A DNA stretch of 64,000 bases from Candidatus Nitrosopelagicus sp. (GCA_022450565.1 JAKUOP010000008.1:43536-107535), one strand, 5' to 3'. Positions 54,325 to 62,338 are shown, numbered from the stretch's first letter. A program made the numbers and translations. Notes: generated by a model not told the origin, from the sequence alone.

Positions 54325-54823
54325 GATATCCGACTGGTTTCAAAGGGTAGGAAGTTCTATTCCACGAGGTTTTTCAAGATATTATATTCTAGAGCTACTA
54401 GAGAAAAAACCTCATACAGGAAAAGAGATTATTAATAATGCTGTAAAGGAGAGCGGCGGTAGATGGAACCCATCTCCTGGTTTGATTTATCCATTGTTAG
54501 GAAGATTATTGGATGAAAAATTGATAGAAGAAACAAAAGATGGAAAATACAAAGTCTCTAAACTAGGCAAATCAACACTAGAAGACATTGATGCATTCAA
54601 TAACGTTGTAAAAAAACAACTCGATGTAATATTTCGAGTAGGCAATTTAGGAAGATTTGTAGCCATGGATGTGTTAGAACGAGTTACAATTCTTGGAAAT
54701 TTATTAAGTTCTAACGTTGAAAAAATGACAAATCAAGAAACAGAAAAATACAAGAAATTTCTTGAATCTGAATTAAAAAAAATCAATGAGATGGTGAACA
54801 AAAAAGGTAAAAACGCCAAGTAA
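54323..54823 (+). CDS. PadR-like transcriptional regulator
   Basis: A 166-residue regulator from the ATG at 54323 (a GTG at 54308 is possible). A winged helix occupies residues 12-95, with SRYYILELLEKKPHTGKEII and SPGLIYPLLGRLLDEKLIEE, the latter being the PadR signature. A C-terminal helical dimerisation part follows (VEKMTNQETEKYKKFLESEL). A 24-bp palindrome at its start suggests self-repression. It is divergent from sdhACDB, which may be a second target. Confidence 0.85.
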   Translation: MISDWFQRVGSSIPRGFSRYYILELLEKKPHTGKEIINNAVKESGGRWNPSPGLIYPLLGRLLDEKLIEETKDGKYKVSKLGKSTLEDIDAFNNVVKKQLDVIFRVGNLGRFVAMDVLERVTILGNLLSSNVEKMTNQETEKYKKFLESELKKINEMVNKKGKNAK

Positions 54824-54859
54824 ATTAATTGATAAATAAAACATCAAGAACTAGAATTC

Positions 54860-55717
54860 ATGAAAAATCTTAGAAAACTGATTAATAGTAAAACATCTCC
54901 TTTAGTCATTCCTGGGGTATATGATGCAATATCAGCAAAAATTGCACAGAAAATAGGCTTCGATGCAATGTTTCAGACTGGGTATGGAACATCAGCATCA
55001 TTACTAGGAATGCCAGATTATGGATTCATAGGAGCTACTGAAACATTAGATAATGCAAGAAGGATCTCAAATGCAATTTCAGTTCCATTGATTGTAGATG
55101 TTGATACAGGATACGGAAATGCATTAACTGTAAGAAAGTTAGTCCAAGAATTGCAAAATGCTGGTGTGTCTGGAATATTTCTTGAAGATCAAAAATGGCC
55201 AAAGAGATGCGGACACATGAAAGGAAAAGACGTAATTCCAAAAGAAGAATATGCCGAAAAACTTGGTTCAGCAATAGATGCAAAAATTAACAAAGATTTC
55301 ATTATAGTTGCACGAACTGATGCTAGAGCAACTGAAGGCTTGGATAAAGCAATAGAACGTGGCTTATATTACAAAAAAATCGGTGCTGATGTAATTTTTG
55401 TAGAGGCGCCAAAATCACTTGATGAAATGAAAAAGATTGGAAAGGAAATCAGAGCCCCACTCGTTGCAAATATGATTGAGGGAGGTGCAACACCAATTGT
55501 AGAAGCAGCACAACTTCATAAAATGGGATTCAAAATTGTATTATATCCACTATCAATCTTGTATGCAAATACATTTGCGACAGTAAAAATACTCCAAGAA
55601 TTAAAAAATAAAGGGACCACAAAAAAATTAAAAGAAAAACTGGTAAAATTTGATCAATTCAACGACATTGTCGAGTTATCAAAATATAGAAAATTAGAAA
55701 ACAAGTATGCTAAATGA
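54860..55717 (+). CDS. Isocitrate lyase/PEP mutase family enzyme
   Basis: A 285-residue TIM-barrel enzyme. It has PGVYDAISAKIAQKIGFDA, the metal-binding VDVDTGYGNALTVRK and the loop WPKRCGHMKGK, in which KRCGH matches the lyase signature with its catalytic cysteine. Family members cleave (methyl)isocitrate, decarboxylate oxaloacetate or act on phosphonates. The substrate here is not determined. It follows padR by 36 bp and may be co-transcribed or regulated with it. Confidence 0.85.
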   Translation: MKNLRKLINSKTSPLVIPGVYDAISAKIAQKIGFDAMFQTGYGTSASLLGMPDYGFIGATETLDNARRISNAISVPLIVDVDTGYGNALTVRKLVQELQNAGVSGIFLEDQKWPKRCGHMKGKDVIPKEEYAEKLGSAIDAKINKDFIIVARTDARATEGLDKAIERGLYYKKIGADVIFVEAPKSLDEMKKIGKEIRAPLVANMIEGGATPIVEAAQLHKMGFKIVLYPLSILYANTFATVKILQELKNKGTTKKLKEKLVKFDQFNDIVELSKYRKLENKYAK

Positions 55718-55746
55718 AAAATAAAAAGAAAACTAGTAGAGAGTAA

Positions 55747-56031
55747 TCATTGATTTCTCTTTACTTCGATTTCAATTGTTGAAACATTTCTTGTCCTTCC
55801 GTCCTGTGACTCTAAACTTTCAGAGCCAATGCGAATCTCACCAATTTTGTATCCTGCATTTTCGGTCTTTCTAGAAATTATTTGTGCAACATCTACAGCA
55901 CGACCAATTGTCATTCCTCGAGCTTTGATGTTAACTGATGGTAATGTTGCCAATTGGATTAACGTAGAAGTTACGTATGCCATTATTGGTTTCTTACCGA
56001 TGTATACTGTGTCTCTTGTTTCTGTTGACAT
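55747..56031 (-). CDS. albA: DNA/RNA-binding protein Alba
   Basis: A 94-residue Alba chromatin protein. The core VYIGKKPIMAYVTSTLIQL includes the lysine pair that contacts DNA, and RARGMTIGRAVDVAQI-like sequence follows (KARGMTIGRAVDVAQIIS). It coats DNA and RNA as dimers. It is monocistronic and convergent with the preceding gene. Confidence 0.95.
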   Translation of the reverse strand: MSTETRDTVYIGKKPIMAYVTSTLIQLATLPSVNIKARGMTIGRAVDVAQIISRKTENAGYKIGEIRIGSESLESQDGRTRNVSTIEIEVKRNQ

Positions 56032-56127
56032 AAAGCATAATCGTTTTTGTATAATTTAAATCTAAAAGATTTTATTTGATTTCAAGTAATTATTCAAGCA
56101 TTTATTCCTGTATAGATATCAAAAACT

Positions 56128-56691
56128 ATGCCTTACACAGCAAAAGAAATCACTGATATTCTCAATAATGATAATAAGGATAAGAAAATCTCTTTGTTGT
56201 CAAATCTAACAGAAGCCACAAATTCTAAGATAATTATGCAGATTATCTCTGCACTAGATGATAATGAAATTCGCGTTAGAGGGGAAGCATTCAGTTCATT
56301 ATTTCTAAATGATAGTGATATATCAGAGATTTTGATTTCTAGCCTAACAGACAATTCAAAAAACATTAGAGGTTTCTCTGCTTTGATTTTGGCTAATCGA
56401 GGTGATACTAATTCAATAGACGCTCTAATTGATTTAACAAAAGATACAAGTGGTATGGTTAGAGCGTGTGCTTTTGGAGCATTAGGACATCTTAGGATGA
56501 AACAAGCCAAAAAAGAAATCCATGCTGGGATTTTTGATGATAATATAGAAGTTAAAAAAAGCGCAGCATTTGCATTGTATTTGATTGAAGAAAAATTATC
56601 CGAGTTGGAAAGAAAAGAATTAGAAAATCAAAGTGATGATGACTTTAATAAAATATTAAAATGGTGGACCGGAAGGGATTTGAACCCTTGA
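56128..56691 (+). CDS. HEAT-repeat protein, 3' end overlapping tRNA-Ala
   Basis: A 187-residue helical protein. Repeated units such as LDDNEIRVRGEAFSSLFL, LTDNSKNIRGFSALILANRG and DTSGMVRACAFGALGHLR match HEAT/PBS-lyase-like repeats, so it probably acts as a protein-binding scaffold. Its last nine codons (ending WTGRDLNP) read through the antisense of the convergent tRNA-Ala gene, overlapping by 27 bp. The partner is unknown. Confidence 0.8.
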   Translation: MPYTAKEITDILNNDNKDKKISLLSNLTEATNSKIIMQIISALDDNEIRVRGEAFSSLFLNDSDISEILISSLTDNSKNIRGFSALILANRGDTNSIDALIDLTKDTSGMVRACAFGALGHLRMKQAKKEIHAGIFDDNIEVKKSAAFALYLIEEKLSELERKELENQSDDDFNKILKWWTGRDLNP

Positions 56692-56738
56692 CCTCACGCA
56701 TGCCATGCGCGCATCCTACCAGGCTGAACGACCGGCCC
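56665..56738 (-). tRNA. tRNA-Ala (anticodon GGC)
   Basis: A 74-nt cloverleaf: acceptor GGGCCGG/CCGGTCC with A73, which includes the G3-T70 wobble pair that marks alanine tRNAs. The anticodon arm is CGCGC-ATGGCAT-GCGTG and the T-loop TTCAAAT. The loop opens with A32 rather than a pyrimidine. Its 3' end overlaps the HEAT-repeat gene on the opposite strand. Confidence 0.93.
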
Positions 56739-56840
56739 ATTTCAGACGTTTGGAATGAAACAGATTTTGTAAATGTTAACCGACATTTAACTGAATTTAT
56801 AAAATTTGGATTAGGTAGGACTCATTATGGCGATATTTAT

Positions 56841-56850
56841 TAACCGGTTA
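56841..56850. promoter_or_regulatory. Palindrome TAACCGGTTA in the flavoprotein promoter
   Basis: A perfect 10-bp palindrome lies directly after a TATA-like box (GATATTTAT, 56832-56840) and 18 bp before the ATG at 56868. This is the usual place for a repressor site in archaea. Short palindromes can arise by chance, so support is modest. Confidence 0.35.
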
Positions 56851-56867
56851 GTTCCGTTGTAACGAGT

Positions 56868-57713
56868 ATGGCAGTGGACAAGAAAGGAAAAATTACGTAT
56901 GTTGAATTATTAAAAGAGGATCTAAGCATTTTCAGAGTTGTTCCAGATGATGGAGTTATTCCGGATTATCAAACAGGTCAATTTCTAACACTTGGAATGC
57001 CAATACCAAGCGAAGAAAACAAAATAGTCCGTAGAGCATATTCACTAGCATCACATCCTGAAAATAAAAAATACTATGAATTTGTAATTAGATGGGTACG
57101 AAAGCCACTTCCAGGTCGTGTTACAACTGCATTGTTTAATGCAGGTGTAGGTGATGAGGTATCTTTTATTCCACCAACTGGAAATGCTTTGTTAATTAAT
57201 GACAAACTTCCAAACGGTGAAGCAGACAATAGAAGAATTGTTTGTCTAGGAGGTGGAACAGGACTTGCACCATTCGTGGCATTTGCTAAACACCTTCATG
57301 ATGTAGGTGATAAAAGAGAACTTGTCGTACTACATGGTTCTAGTTATGTTGACGAATTGAGCTACAAGAATTTCTTAACTGATTTAGAAACAGAAAGCGA
57401 AGAAAGAGGTAGAGATAGATGGAACTTTAGATATGCAGCAGCAATAAGCAGACCACAAGAGTGGTTTAATAGATCTTGGAAGGGTCAAACTGGGAGGGTA
57501 GAGACATTTTTGAGACCAAAGAGTAGTGGTATGTCACCTCTTGAAGAAATGGTCGGTGAGAAGATTACCCCTGAAAATACAATTTTCTATGTTTGTGGCT
57601 GGCAAGGGACAGTTGATGGCTGTATGGACTTTTTAAAGCCTGCTGGATTCAGAATAGAAAAAGACAAGGATGAAAATGGAAACTTTTCTGTAAAGTTTGA
57701 GTCATATGGATAG
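56868..57713 (+). CDS. Ferredoxin/flavodoxin-NADP+ reductase-like flavoprotein
   Basis: A 281-residue FNR-type protein. The FAD-binding motif is RRAYSLASHPENKKYYEFVI (RxYS), the pyridine-nucleotide site is CLGGGTGLAPFVAFAKHL, and the C-terminal part has YVCGWQGTVDGCM. It is likely to move electrons between NAD(P)H and ferredoxin or a similar carrier. Such an enzyme could feed reduced ferredoxin to, or draw it from, the NuoEFG-less complex I; that is inference. It is alone on its strand. Confidence 0.85.
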   Translation: MAVDKKGKITYVELLKEDLSIFRVVPDDGVIPDYQTGQFLTLGMPIPSEENKIVRRAYSLASHPENKKYYEFVIRWVRKPLPGRVTTALFNAGVGDEVSFIPPTGNALLINDKLPNGEADNRRIVCLGGGTGLAPFVAFAKHLHDVGDKRELVVLHGSSYVDELSYKNFLTDLETESEERGRDRWNFRYAAAISRPQEWFNRSWKGQTGRVETFLRPKSSGMSPLEEMVGEKITPENTIFYVCGWQGTVDGCMDFLKPAGFRIEKDKDENGNFSVKFESYG

Positions 57714-57737
57714 TCACAGATAAAAAAAAATAAAACT

Positions 57738-57902
57738 CTAATAGTTATTGTCAAGCATAAATTTCTGTAGTGTCTCTTTAGAATACTCAATTCCGTGCTC
57801 TTCTTCCGAGTGCTTTCCAAATGCTGCAGATACTTCTTCTTCTGTGCCCTCAGTAACAAAATCACAGTCATATCCGTAATCTCTACATACAAATTTTGCC
57901 AT
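57738..57902 (-). CDS. DUF1059-type mini-protein (54 aa), copy 1
   Basis: A 54-residue acidic protein with the DUF1059 pattern: CRDYGYDCDFVTEGTEEEV then AFGKHSEEEHGIEYSKETL. The paired Cys and His residues suggest a small metal site. No function is established for the family. The ORF is short but has a clear relative next to it and a good promoter (GCTATATATC, minus strand, 57926-57935). It is convergent with the FNR-like gene. Confidence 0.85.
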   Translation of the reverse strand: MAKFVCRDYGYDCDFVTEGTEEEVSAAFGKHSEEEHGIEYSKETLQKFMLDNNY

Positions 57903-57907
57903 ATTTT

Positions 57908-57921
57908 TCTAAGGTCTTAGA
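57908..57921. promoter_or_regulatory. Inverted repeat at the start of DUF1059 copy 1
   Basis: TCTAAG-GT-CTTAGA, two perfect 6-bp arms with a 2-bp spacer, sits between the TATA-like box (57926-57935) and the ATG at 57902. It may be an operator or a short 5' hairpin. The second copy of the gene lacks it. Confidence 0.35.
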
Positions 57922-57974
57922 ACAAGATATATAGCTTTGTCAAAATATTTTAAAAATTTTATTTCAAATTTTAA

Positions 57975-58145
57975 CTATTGAAAAATTTCCAATTCCATAA
58001 ATCTGTGCTGTAGATCCTCTTTCACATATTCGATTCCGTGCTCTTCTTCGCTGTGTTTATTGTATTCTTCAACAGCATCATCAATTTCTGCAGTTATCAT
58101 AAAATCACAGTCATGACCATAATCATGACATGTGACTCTAACCAT
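57975..58145 (-). CDS. DUF1059-type mini-protein (56 aa), copy 2
   Basis: A 56-residue paralogue of the gene downstream. It shares TCHDYGHDCDFMI and the nearly identical stretch HSEEEHGIEY, but the remainder has diverged (about half of the residues match by eye). It has its own TATA-like sequence (ATATATCGTATAAATT, minus strand, about 58159-58174), so the two copies are separately transcribed. Function is unknown. Confidence 0.85.
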   Translation of the reverse strand: MVRVTCHDYGHDCDFMITAEIDDAVEEYNKHSEEEHGIEYVKEDLQHRFMELEIFQ

Positions 58146-58183
58146 ATTTTTGCAAAATTTATACGATATATTAAGTTAGGAAA

Positions 58184-59458
58184 TTATTTTGATTCTTGTT
58201 CTGCTGTACTTGTTTGAACCTTTGTTGGAACAGAGATTATACTTTCGGCTACAGATTTTGTTAATTCCTCAATAATCTGAATTCTTTTCTTATCCTTCAA
58301 GCCCAATTTTGCCAATGCCTTCTGTAATTCCCTTTCACGAATAGAGTCAACACTTGCGGCAACATCTTTAACAGTTTGTTGCGGTGCAAGATTTTTCATT
58401 GCAGCTTCTAAAATTGGTACTTCTTTTTCGATCAAACCTTCTGCCGTAGAGACTTTTTTGTTTAATGCCTCCATTAGTTTTTCATCATCCATCTCAGTAA
58501 TTTGATCTCTGAAAAGCAATTTGATTCCAGGCACCTGAGTGACAGTTTCCTCAATTGCCCTAGGATCTGAAATATCTAAAAGAAGCATCCCTTTTTTGAA
58601 ATTGTTCATTACCCGCTTAATCTTCTCATATGTAATAATGAAGTAATCAGCAGTAGTTGCAACTATAATTATTGAATACTTGTCAAATCCGGCTAAAACC
58701 TCTAAAAAGTCTACAGGATTACCACCCAAGATTTTTGAGAAATTAGTTGCGCGTTCGATTTGTTGACTAGTAATATCAAAGGCATATCCTTTTTTGTCCA
58801 TTGTCTTTGCCACCATTCCAGCAATCTCCCCTGTACCAATCAATAGAACTTTTTTCTTACCGTCTATGCCAGCATTTTCTTCTGCCATTTTAACTGCAAC
58901 ATCACCCATTGAAAGTGCATTCTCACCTACTTTGGAAGAATTTCTGATTGTAGTTGCAATTCTAATTGCACTGTCAAATAATTTATTCAATATTGTACCA
59001 GAGTGTTTTGTTTCTCTTGCAGTATGACTTGACTCTTTAATCTCGTTTAGAACTTCTTCTTTTCCAACTACAATTGAATCCAAGCCAGTTGCTAATCTAA
59101 GTAAGTGATGATAAACATCTGTGTTAACATATACTTCAAATGTTTGATCAAAGTGTTCAATATCCCACTGTTCTAACTCTGAGTTGGCAATCCAAGTTTC
59201 TTGTATCTTATTTATGACAAGATTTTGTCCATCAATTCTTCGTCCATCTGGAATATCACCTTTTGGTCTATTCATAACAATATATGCTTCAACTCTACTT
59301 GCAGTTTGAATAATTACACATTCAGAAACATCATTAATTTTCATAAATGCTTCACGTGCAACATTAACATCTTTGAATGCAAAGTGAGCTAATTTATGCA
59401 ATGGAATATTTTTGAAAGTTATTCTTGCATTTATGAGAACAAATTTTTTTTCTACCAT
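58184..59458 (-). CDS. hemA: Glutamyl-tRNA reductase with substituted catalytic cysteine
   Basis: A 424-residue GluTR, which reduces Glu-tRNA to glutamate-1-semialdehyde, the first step of tetrapyrrole synthesis in the C5 pathway. The NADPH site is VLLIGTGEIAGMVAKTM, and DISDPRAIEETV and a C-terminal dimerisation helix are present. The segment that normally reads TCNRxE is QTASRVEAYI: the nucleophilic cysteine is Ala53 and the next Asn is Ser. Cys47 lies six residues before it. The fold looks intact and the reading frame is open throughout, so this is not a pseudogene by appearance. Confidence 0.88.
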   Translation of the reverse strand: MVEKKFVLINARITFKNIPLHKLAHFAFKDVNVAREAFMKINDVSECVIIQTASRVEAYIVMNRPKGDIPDGRRIDGQNLVINKIQETWIANSELEQWDIEHFDQTFEVYVNTDVYHHLLRLATGLDSIVVGKEEVLNEIKESSHTARETKHSGTILNKLFDSAIRIATTIRNSSKVGENALSMGDVAVKMAEENAGIDGKKKVLLIGTGEIAGMVAKTMDKKGYAFDITSQQIERATNFSKILGGNPVDFLEVLAGFDKYSIIIVATTADYFIITYEKIKRVMNNFKKGMLLLDISDPRAIEETVTQVPGIKLLFRDQITEMDDEKLMEALNKKVSTAEGLIEKEVPILEAAMKNLAPQQTVKDVAASVDSIRERELQKALAKLGLKDKKRIQIIEELTKSVAESIISVPTKVQTSTAEQESK

Positions 59459-59470
59459 TTTAACACCAAG

Positions 59471-60214
59471 TTAGTCTCTTAGTTTTTCCCTTCCACCTTT
59501 TGCTGTTCGAAATACATTCATTCCAAAATTAAAATTATTAATTAGATTTTCCATGTATTGTAGATCCTTTTCTGCTCTTTCTATATCAGCAGGAATTGCG
59601 TCAGGATCATTTTTTAATCGTTCGAGTTTTTGTTCTGTCTCTTCTGTAAGATCATCTATGCCAGTCTCATAATTTGATGAACCAAAAAACTCTGGACTGA
59701 GAATATGTTTTGGTTCGTATTTTGGAGTTTGATCTGTTGGGATTAGGACTTTTCTTGAAATCTCCTCTGCTTCATTTTGCGTAAGAACAGGTCTGGGTGG
59801 AGTAAGTGTTTGTTGATTATAGAAAAATTCTGGCTCTCCCATCTCTCGTCTAAATATGCGCTCTCTTTTTCGTTTATCAGTAAAAGATTCACCAGCCTCA
59901 GATTTTACAACTGATGCCTTCGCTTTTTCATATTCTGCAGCCCATGCTGCTTCTGATGCCTTCCTTGCTTCTTCTAACTTAGTTTGTGATTGTGCATATG
60001 CAGCTTCTGCAATTGCTATTGCCTCAGATGCTGTAACTGACTGTTTCGATGTTTCAACTGCATCAGAAATTGATTCTGGCTTTGCTTTACTTTTAGGTCC
60101 AGATGCTTTTTCTTTTGCTTGATCTAATTCTGCCTTTGCTCTGGCAGCCTCTGCCTCAGCTTCAGAAACAGATGTTGGCTCATCAGGTTTTTTTTCTTTC
60201 TCATCCTCAGGCAT
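59471..60214 (-). CDS. Uncharacterised Ala/Glu/Lys-rich coiled-coil protein (247 aa)
   Basis: I do not recognise this protein. Residues 15-115 form a long charged, Ala-rich helix or coiled coil (SEAEAEAARAKAELDQAKEK). A conserved-looking C-terminal half follows, with FRREMGEPEFFYNQQTL and a final helix ending FNFGMNVFRTAKGGREK. There is no signal peptide. It lies 12 bp upstream of hemA on the same strand, so it is co-transcribed with haem synthesis; a regulatory or scaffold role would be inference. Confidence 0.75.
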   Translation of the reverse strand: MPEDEKEKKPDEPTSVSEAEAEAARAKAELDQAKEKASGPKSKAKPESISDAVETSKQSVTASEAIAIAEAAYAQSQTKLEEARKASEAAWAAEYEKAKASVVKSEAGESFTDKRKRERIFRREMGEPEFFYNQQTLTPPRPVLTQNEAEEISRKVLIPTDQTPKYEPKHILSPEFFGSSNYETGIDDLTEETEQKLERLKNDPDAIPADIERAEKDLQYMENLINNFNFGMNVFRTAKGGREKLRD

Positions 60215-60313
60215 TAATTTAACCTAAAACAGCTCAAATTTTAAGATTTAGCAATAAAATAACTTGCAAAAAACTATCAAGCATTGAAATACTACAAAAA
60301 AAATATTCTACGT

Positions 60314-60919
60314 ATGCCTACAGGGATTTATCTTGCACATTTGAACCCTGTAACTAATGCGCATGTAGAAATAATCAATGACTTGTTAATGGAAAAAGAT
60401 CAAATTGTAGTAATGCCTGTTAGATTTTTGAAACAAGATCAGGAGATCAATAGCAAAAGTTTTCCATTTAGTTATGACATACGAAAAAAAATGTTAGAAG
60501 CAGTGTTTGGAGACAGTATTACAATTTCATCAAATTATACATTTTTTGCTCCATTCAAAAAATACTTTCCACCACTTATTGCGCCAAAATCATGGGAACT
60601 GCGAAAACATATTCTGAATGGAATTGGCGATGATTACTATACATACACTGGTGACAAAGCTGAAGGGATAATGCTGAAACTATACAGATTAAAACCAAAA
60701 GTTGGTACTAGAAGAGAAATTTCTGCAACATCAGTCAAGGCCGATATGTATGAAGCAGTAAGTTCAAAAAAGTCTGAATGGGAAAAAAATATACCTGAGC
60801 AAGTTGCAGAAATAATTAAGGAAAACTGGAGTATTGTTGAAAATTTTGCTTCATCTGAAGATAAAACTATGAGAATTGCTGGAATGAAATTCCCAAGAGA
60901 GGGATATAATTCAAAATAG
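60314..60919 (+). CDS. Nucleotidyltransferase of the cytidylyltransferase/NMNAT superfamily
   Basis: A 201-residue protein from the ATG at 60314; a TTG ten codons upstream is possible. The nucleotide-binding motif is AHLNPVTNAHVEI (N-P-x-T-x-x-H, resembling ATP sulfurylase and NMNAT), and ISATSVKADM near residue 150 is the second motif. It transfers a nucleotidyl group to an unknown acceptor. Typical HxGH is replaced by TNAH. It precedes ilvE by 29 bp. Confidence 0.75.
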   Translation: MPTGIYLAHLNPVTNAHVEIINDLLMEKDQIVVMPVRFLKQDQEINSKSFPFSYDIRKKMLEAVFGDSITISSNYTFFAPFKKYFPPLIAPKSWELRKHILNGIGDDYYTYTGDKAEGIMLKLYRLKPKVGTRREISATSVKADMYEAVSSKKSEWEKNIPEQVAEIIKENWSIVENFASSEDKTMRIAGMKFPREGYNSK

Positions 60920-60948
60920 ATTAATTATAGAAATTATTTGAAAGTCTA

Positions 60949-61863
60949 ATGGTAAATATTTCAAAGTACATTTGGTTTGATGGAAAATTACTGACACATG
61001 ACAAAGCCAAAGTACCTGTTACAAGCCACGCAATTCATTATGGTACATCGATTTTTGAAGGAATCAGAGCCTATTGGAATACTGGAAATTTATTTATTTT
61101 TAGACTAGATGATCACATAAAGCGATTCAGAAATTCTGGTAAATATTATAATATATCATTGAGATTTTCAGATAAAGAAATTAAAAAAGCAATAATTGAT
61201 CTTTGCCGTAAAAATAAGATAAAAAAATCATGCTACATTAGACCATTCTATTTTGTGGGTAAATACGGAATCAATCTCCATGTAACAAAAAAGGCTCCTA
61301 CACATGTTGCCATTTTTTCTTTTCCATTTGGTGATTTATTTAACAAGAATGGAATTACTGCATGCATTTCTGTTTGGAGGAAGTTCAGTGATGAATCAAC
61401 ACCAACACAAGCAAAAATGGGTGGGAATTATCTTAATTCAATTCTGGCCACACAGGACGCAAAGAAACGTGGGTATGACGAAGCAATTCTTTTAGATAAA
61501 AATGGAAATGTTAGTGAGGCGCCTGGCGAAAATATATTCATCATTAAAAAAAATACATTGATTACTCCACCATTAAGCTCATCTGCATTGGACGGAATAA
61601 CAAGAAAATCAATTTTGAAATTTAGCAAAGATCTGAATCTAAAAACAAAAGTAAAAAATATCTCAGTAAAAGAATTAAAATCAGCAGATGAGGTTTTCCT
61701 CTCAGGAACAGCTGCAGAAGTCACCCCAGTGATCAAACTAGAAAAAATGAAAATTGGTACAGGAAAAATTGGTCCTGTAACACAAGTAGTCATGGAAAAA
61801 TACTCTGATATAGTTATGAATAGCAACAAAATGTATTCAAAATGGATAACTCCGGTATATTAG
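60949..61863 (+). CDS. ilvE: Branched-chain amino acid aminotransferase
   Basis: A 304-residue fold-type IV PLP enzyme. It begins KYIWFDGKLLTHDKAKVPV, has HYGTSIFEGIRAYW and the catalytic lysine in TQAKMGGNYLNSILA. The cofactor-binding region VSEAPGENIFII and FLSGTAAEVTPV complete the pattern. It makes Leu, Ile and Val from their keto acids. It is followed directly by the orphan oxidoreductase domain gene. Confidence 0.95.
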   Translation: MVNISKYIWFDGKLLTHDKAKVPVTSHAIHYGTSIFEGIRAYWNTGNLFIFRLDDHIKRFRNSGKYYNISLRFSDKEIKKAIIDLCRKNKIKKSCYIRPFYFVGKYGINLHVTKKAPTHVAIFSFPFGDLFNKNGITACISVWRKFSDESTPTQAKMGGNYLNSILATQDAKKRGYDEAILLDKNGNVSEAPGENIFIIKKNTLITPPLSSSALDGITRKSILKFSKDLNLKTKVKNISVKELKSADEVFLSGTAAEVTPVIKLEKMKIGTGKIGPVTQVVMEKYSDIVMNSNKMYSKWITPVY

Positions 61864-61864
61864 A

Positions 61865-62338
61865 ATGGATTCAAACATAACTCTAGCACAAATTAAAGAA
61901 TTCTTAGATTCAGAAAAAAATGGTAAGCTCATTCGTATCGAATTTTCTAATGAAGGCAGCGTAGATTCTACCAGTGTTGATTCGAACATATTTCTTGAAT
62001 CATCAATTAACGATATAGAAACTGCAATATGGTTACTTGATGAAACACCACAACTAGTTTTTGCAATTTCAGGCAAGATTAATAATGAATTTGATGACTT
62101 TGCAACAATATTACTTGGCTTTAAAGACAACAAAACTGTAATTATTTCGTCTAACTGGGCTACACTCAATCATAAAAGGAGTTGCAACGTAGTGTCAACA
62201 AATGGAAAAATTTCTTTGGATTTGACAAAAGACAATACAGTTGTGAAAAATGGAAGTGGTGATAACGCTAGAAAGATAGCTGAAGCATCTTTTTTATCTA
62301 GTCAGAAAGGGATACCAATTTATCTAGAGTTAAAATGA
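61865..62338 (+). CDS. Orphan C-terminal domain of a Gfo/Idh/MocA oxidoreductase
   Basis: A 157-residue protein. INDIETAIWLLDETPQLVFA, FDDFATILLGFKDNK and CNVVSTNGKISLDL follow the order of the substrate-binding C-terminal half of Gfo/Idh/MocA dehydrogenases (DxxxWLL, D-A-x-LLxF and V-x-G-x-x-G-x-L). The NAD-binding Rossmann half is missing and cannot be found upstream, where ilvE ends 1 bp before the ATG. It overlaps the Trm112-like gene by 4 bp. The family match is made by eye, so moderate confidence. Confidence 0.5.
   Translation: MDSNITLAQIKEFLDSEKNGKLIRIEFSNEGSVDSTSVDSNIFLESSINDIETAIWLLDETPQLVFAISGKINNEFDDFATILLGFKDNKTVIISSNWATLNHKRSCNVVSTNGKISLDLTKDNTVVKNGSGDNARKIAEASFLSSQKGIPIYLELK

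Noticed and set aside
56661..56843. Small plus-strand ORF over the tRNA-Ala gene
   Set aside because: Its start (VDRKGFEPLTSRMP-like) is the familiar artefact of translating the antisense of a tRNA.
57587..57892. 101-residue minus-strand frame overlapping the FNR-like gene end
   Set aside because: It overlaps both the FNR-like gene and the DUF1059 copy in another frame; those two have recognisable families.
59856..60122. Plus-strand frame opposite the coiled-coil gene
   Set aside because: The Ala/Ser-rich sequence is a by-product of the repetitive Ala/Glu/Lys codons on the other strand.
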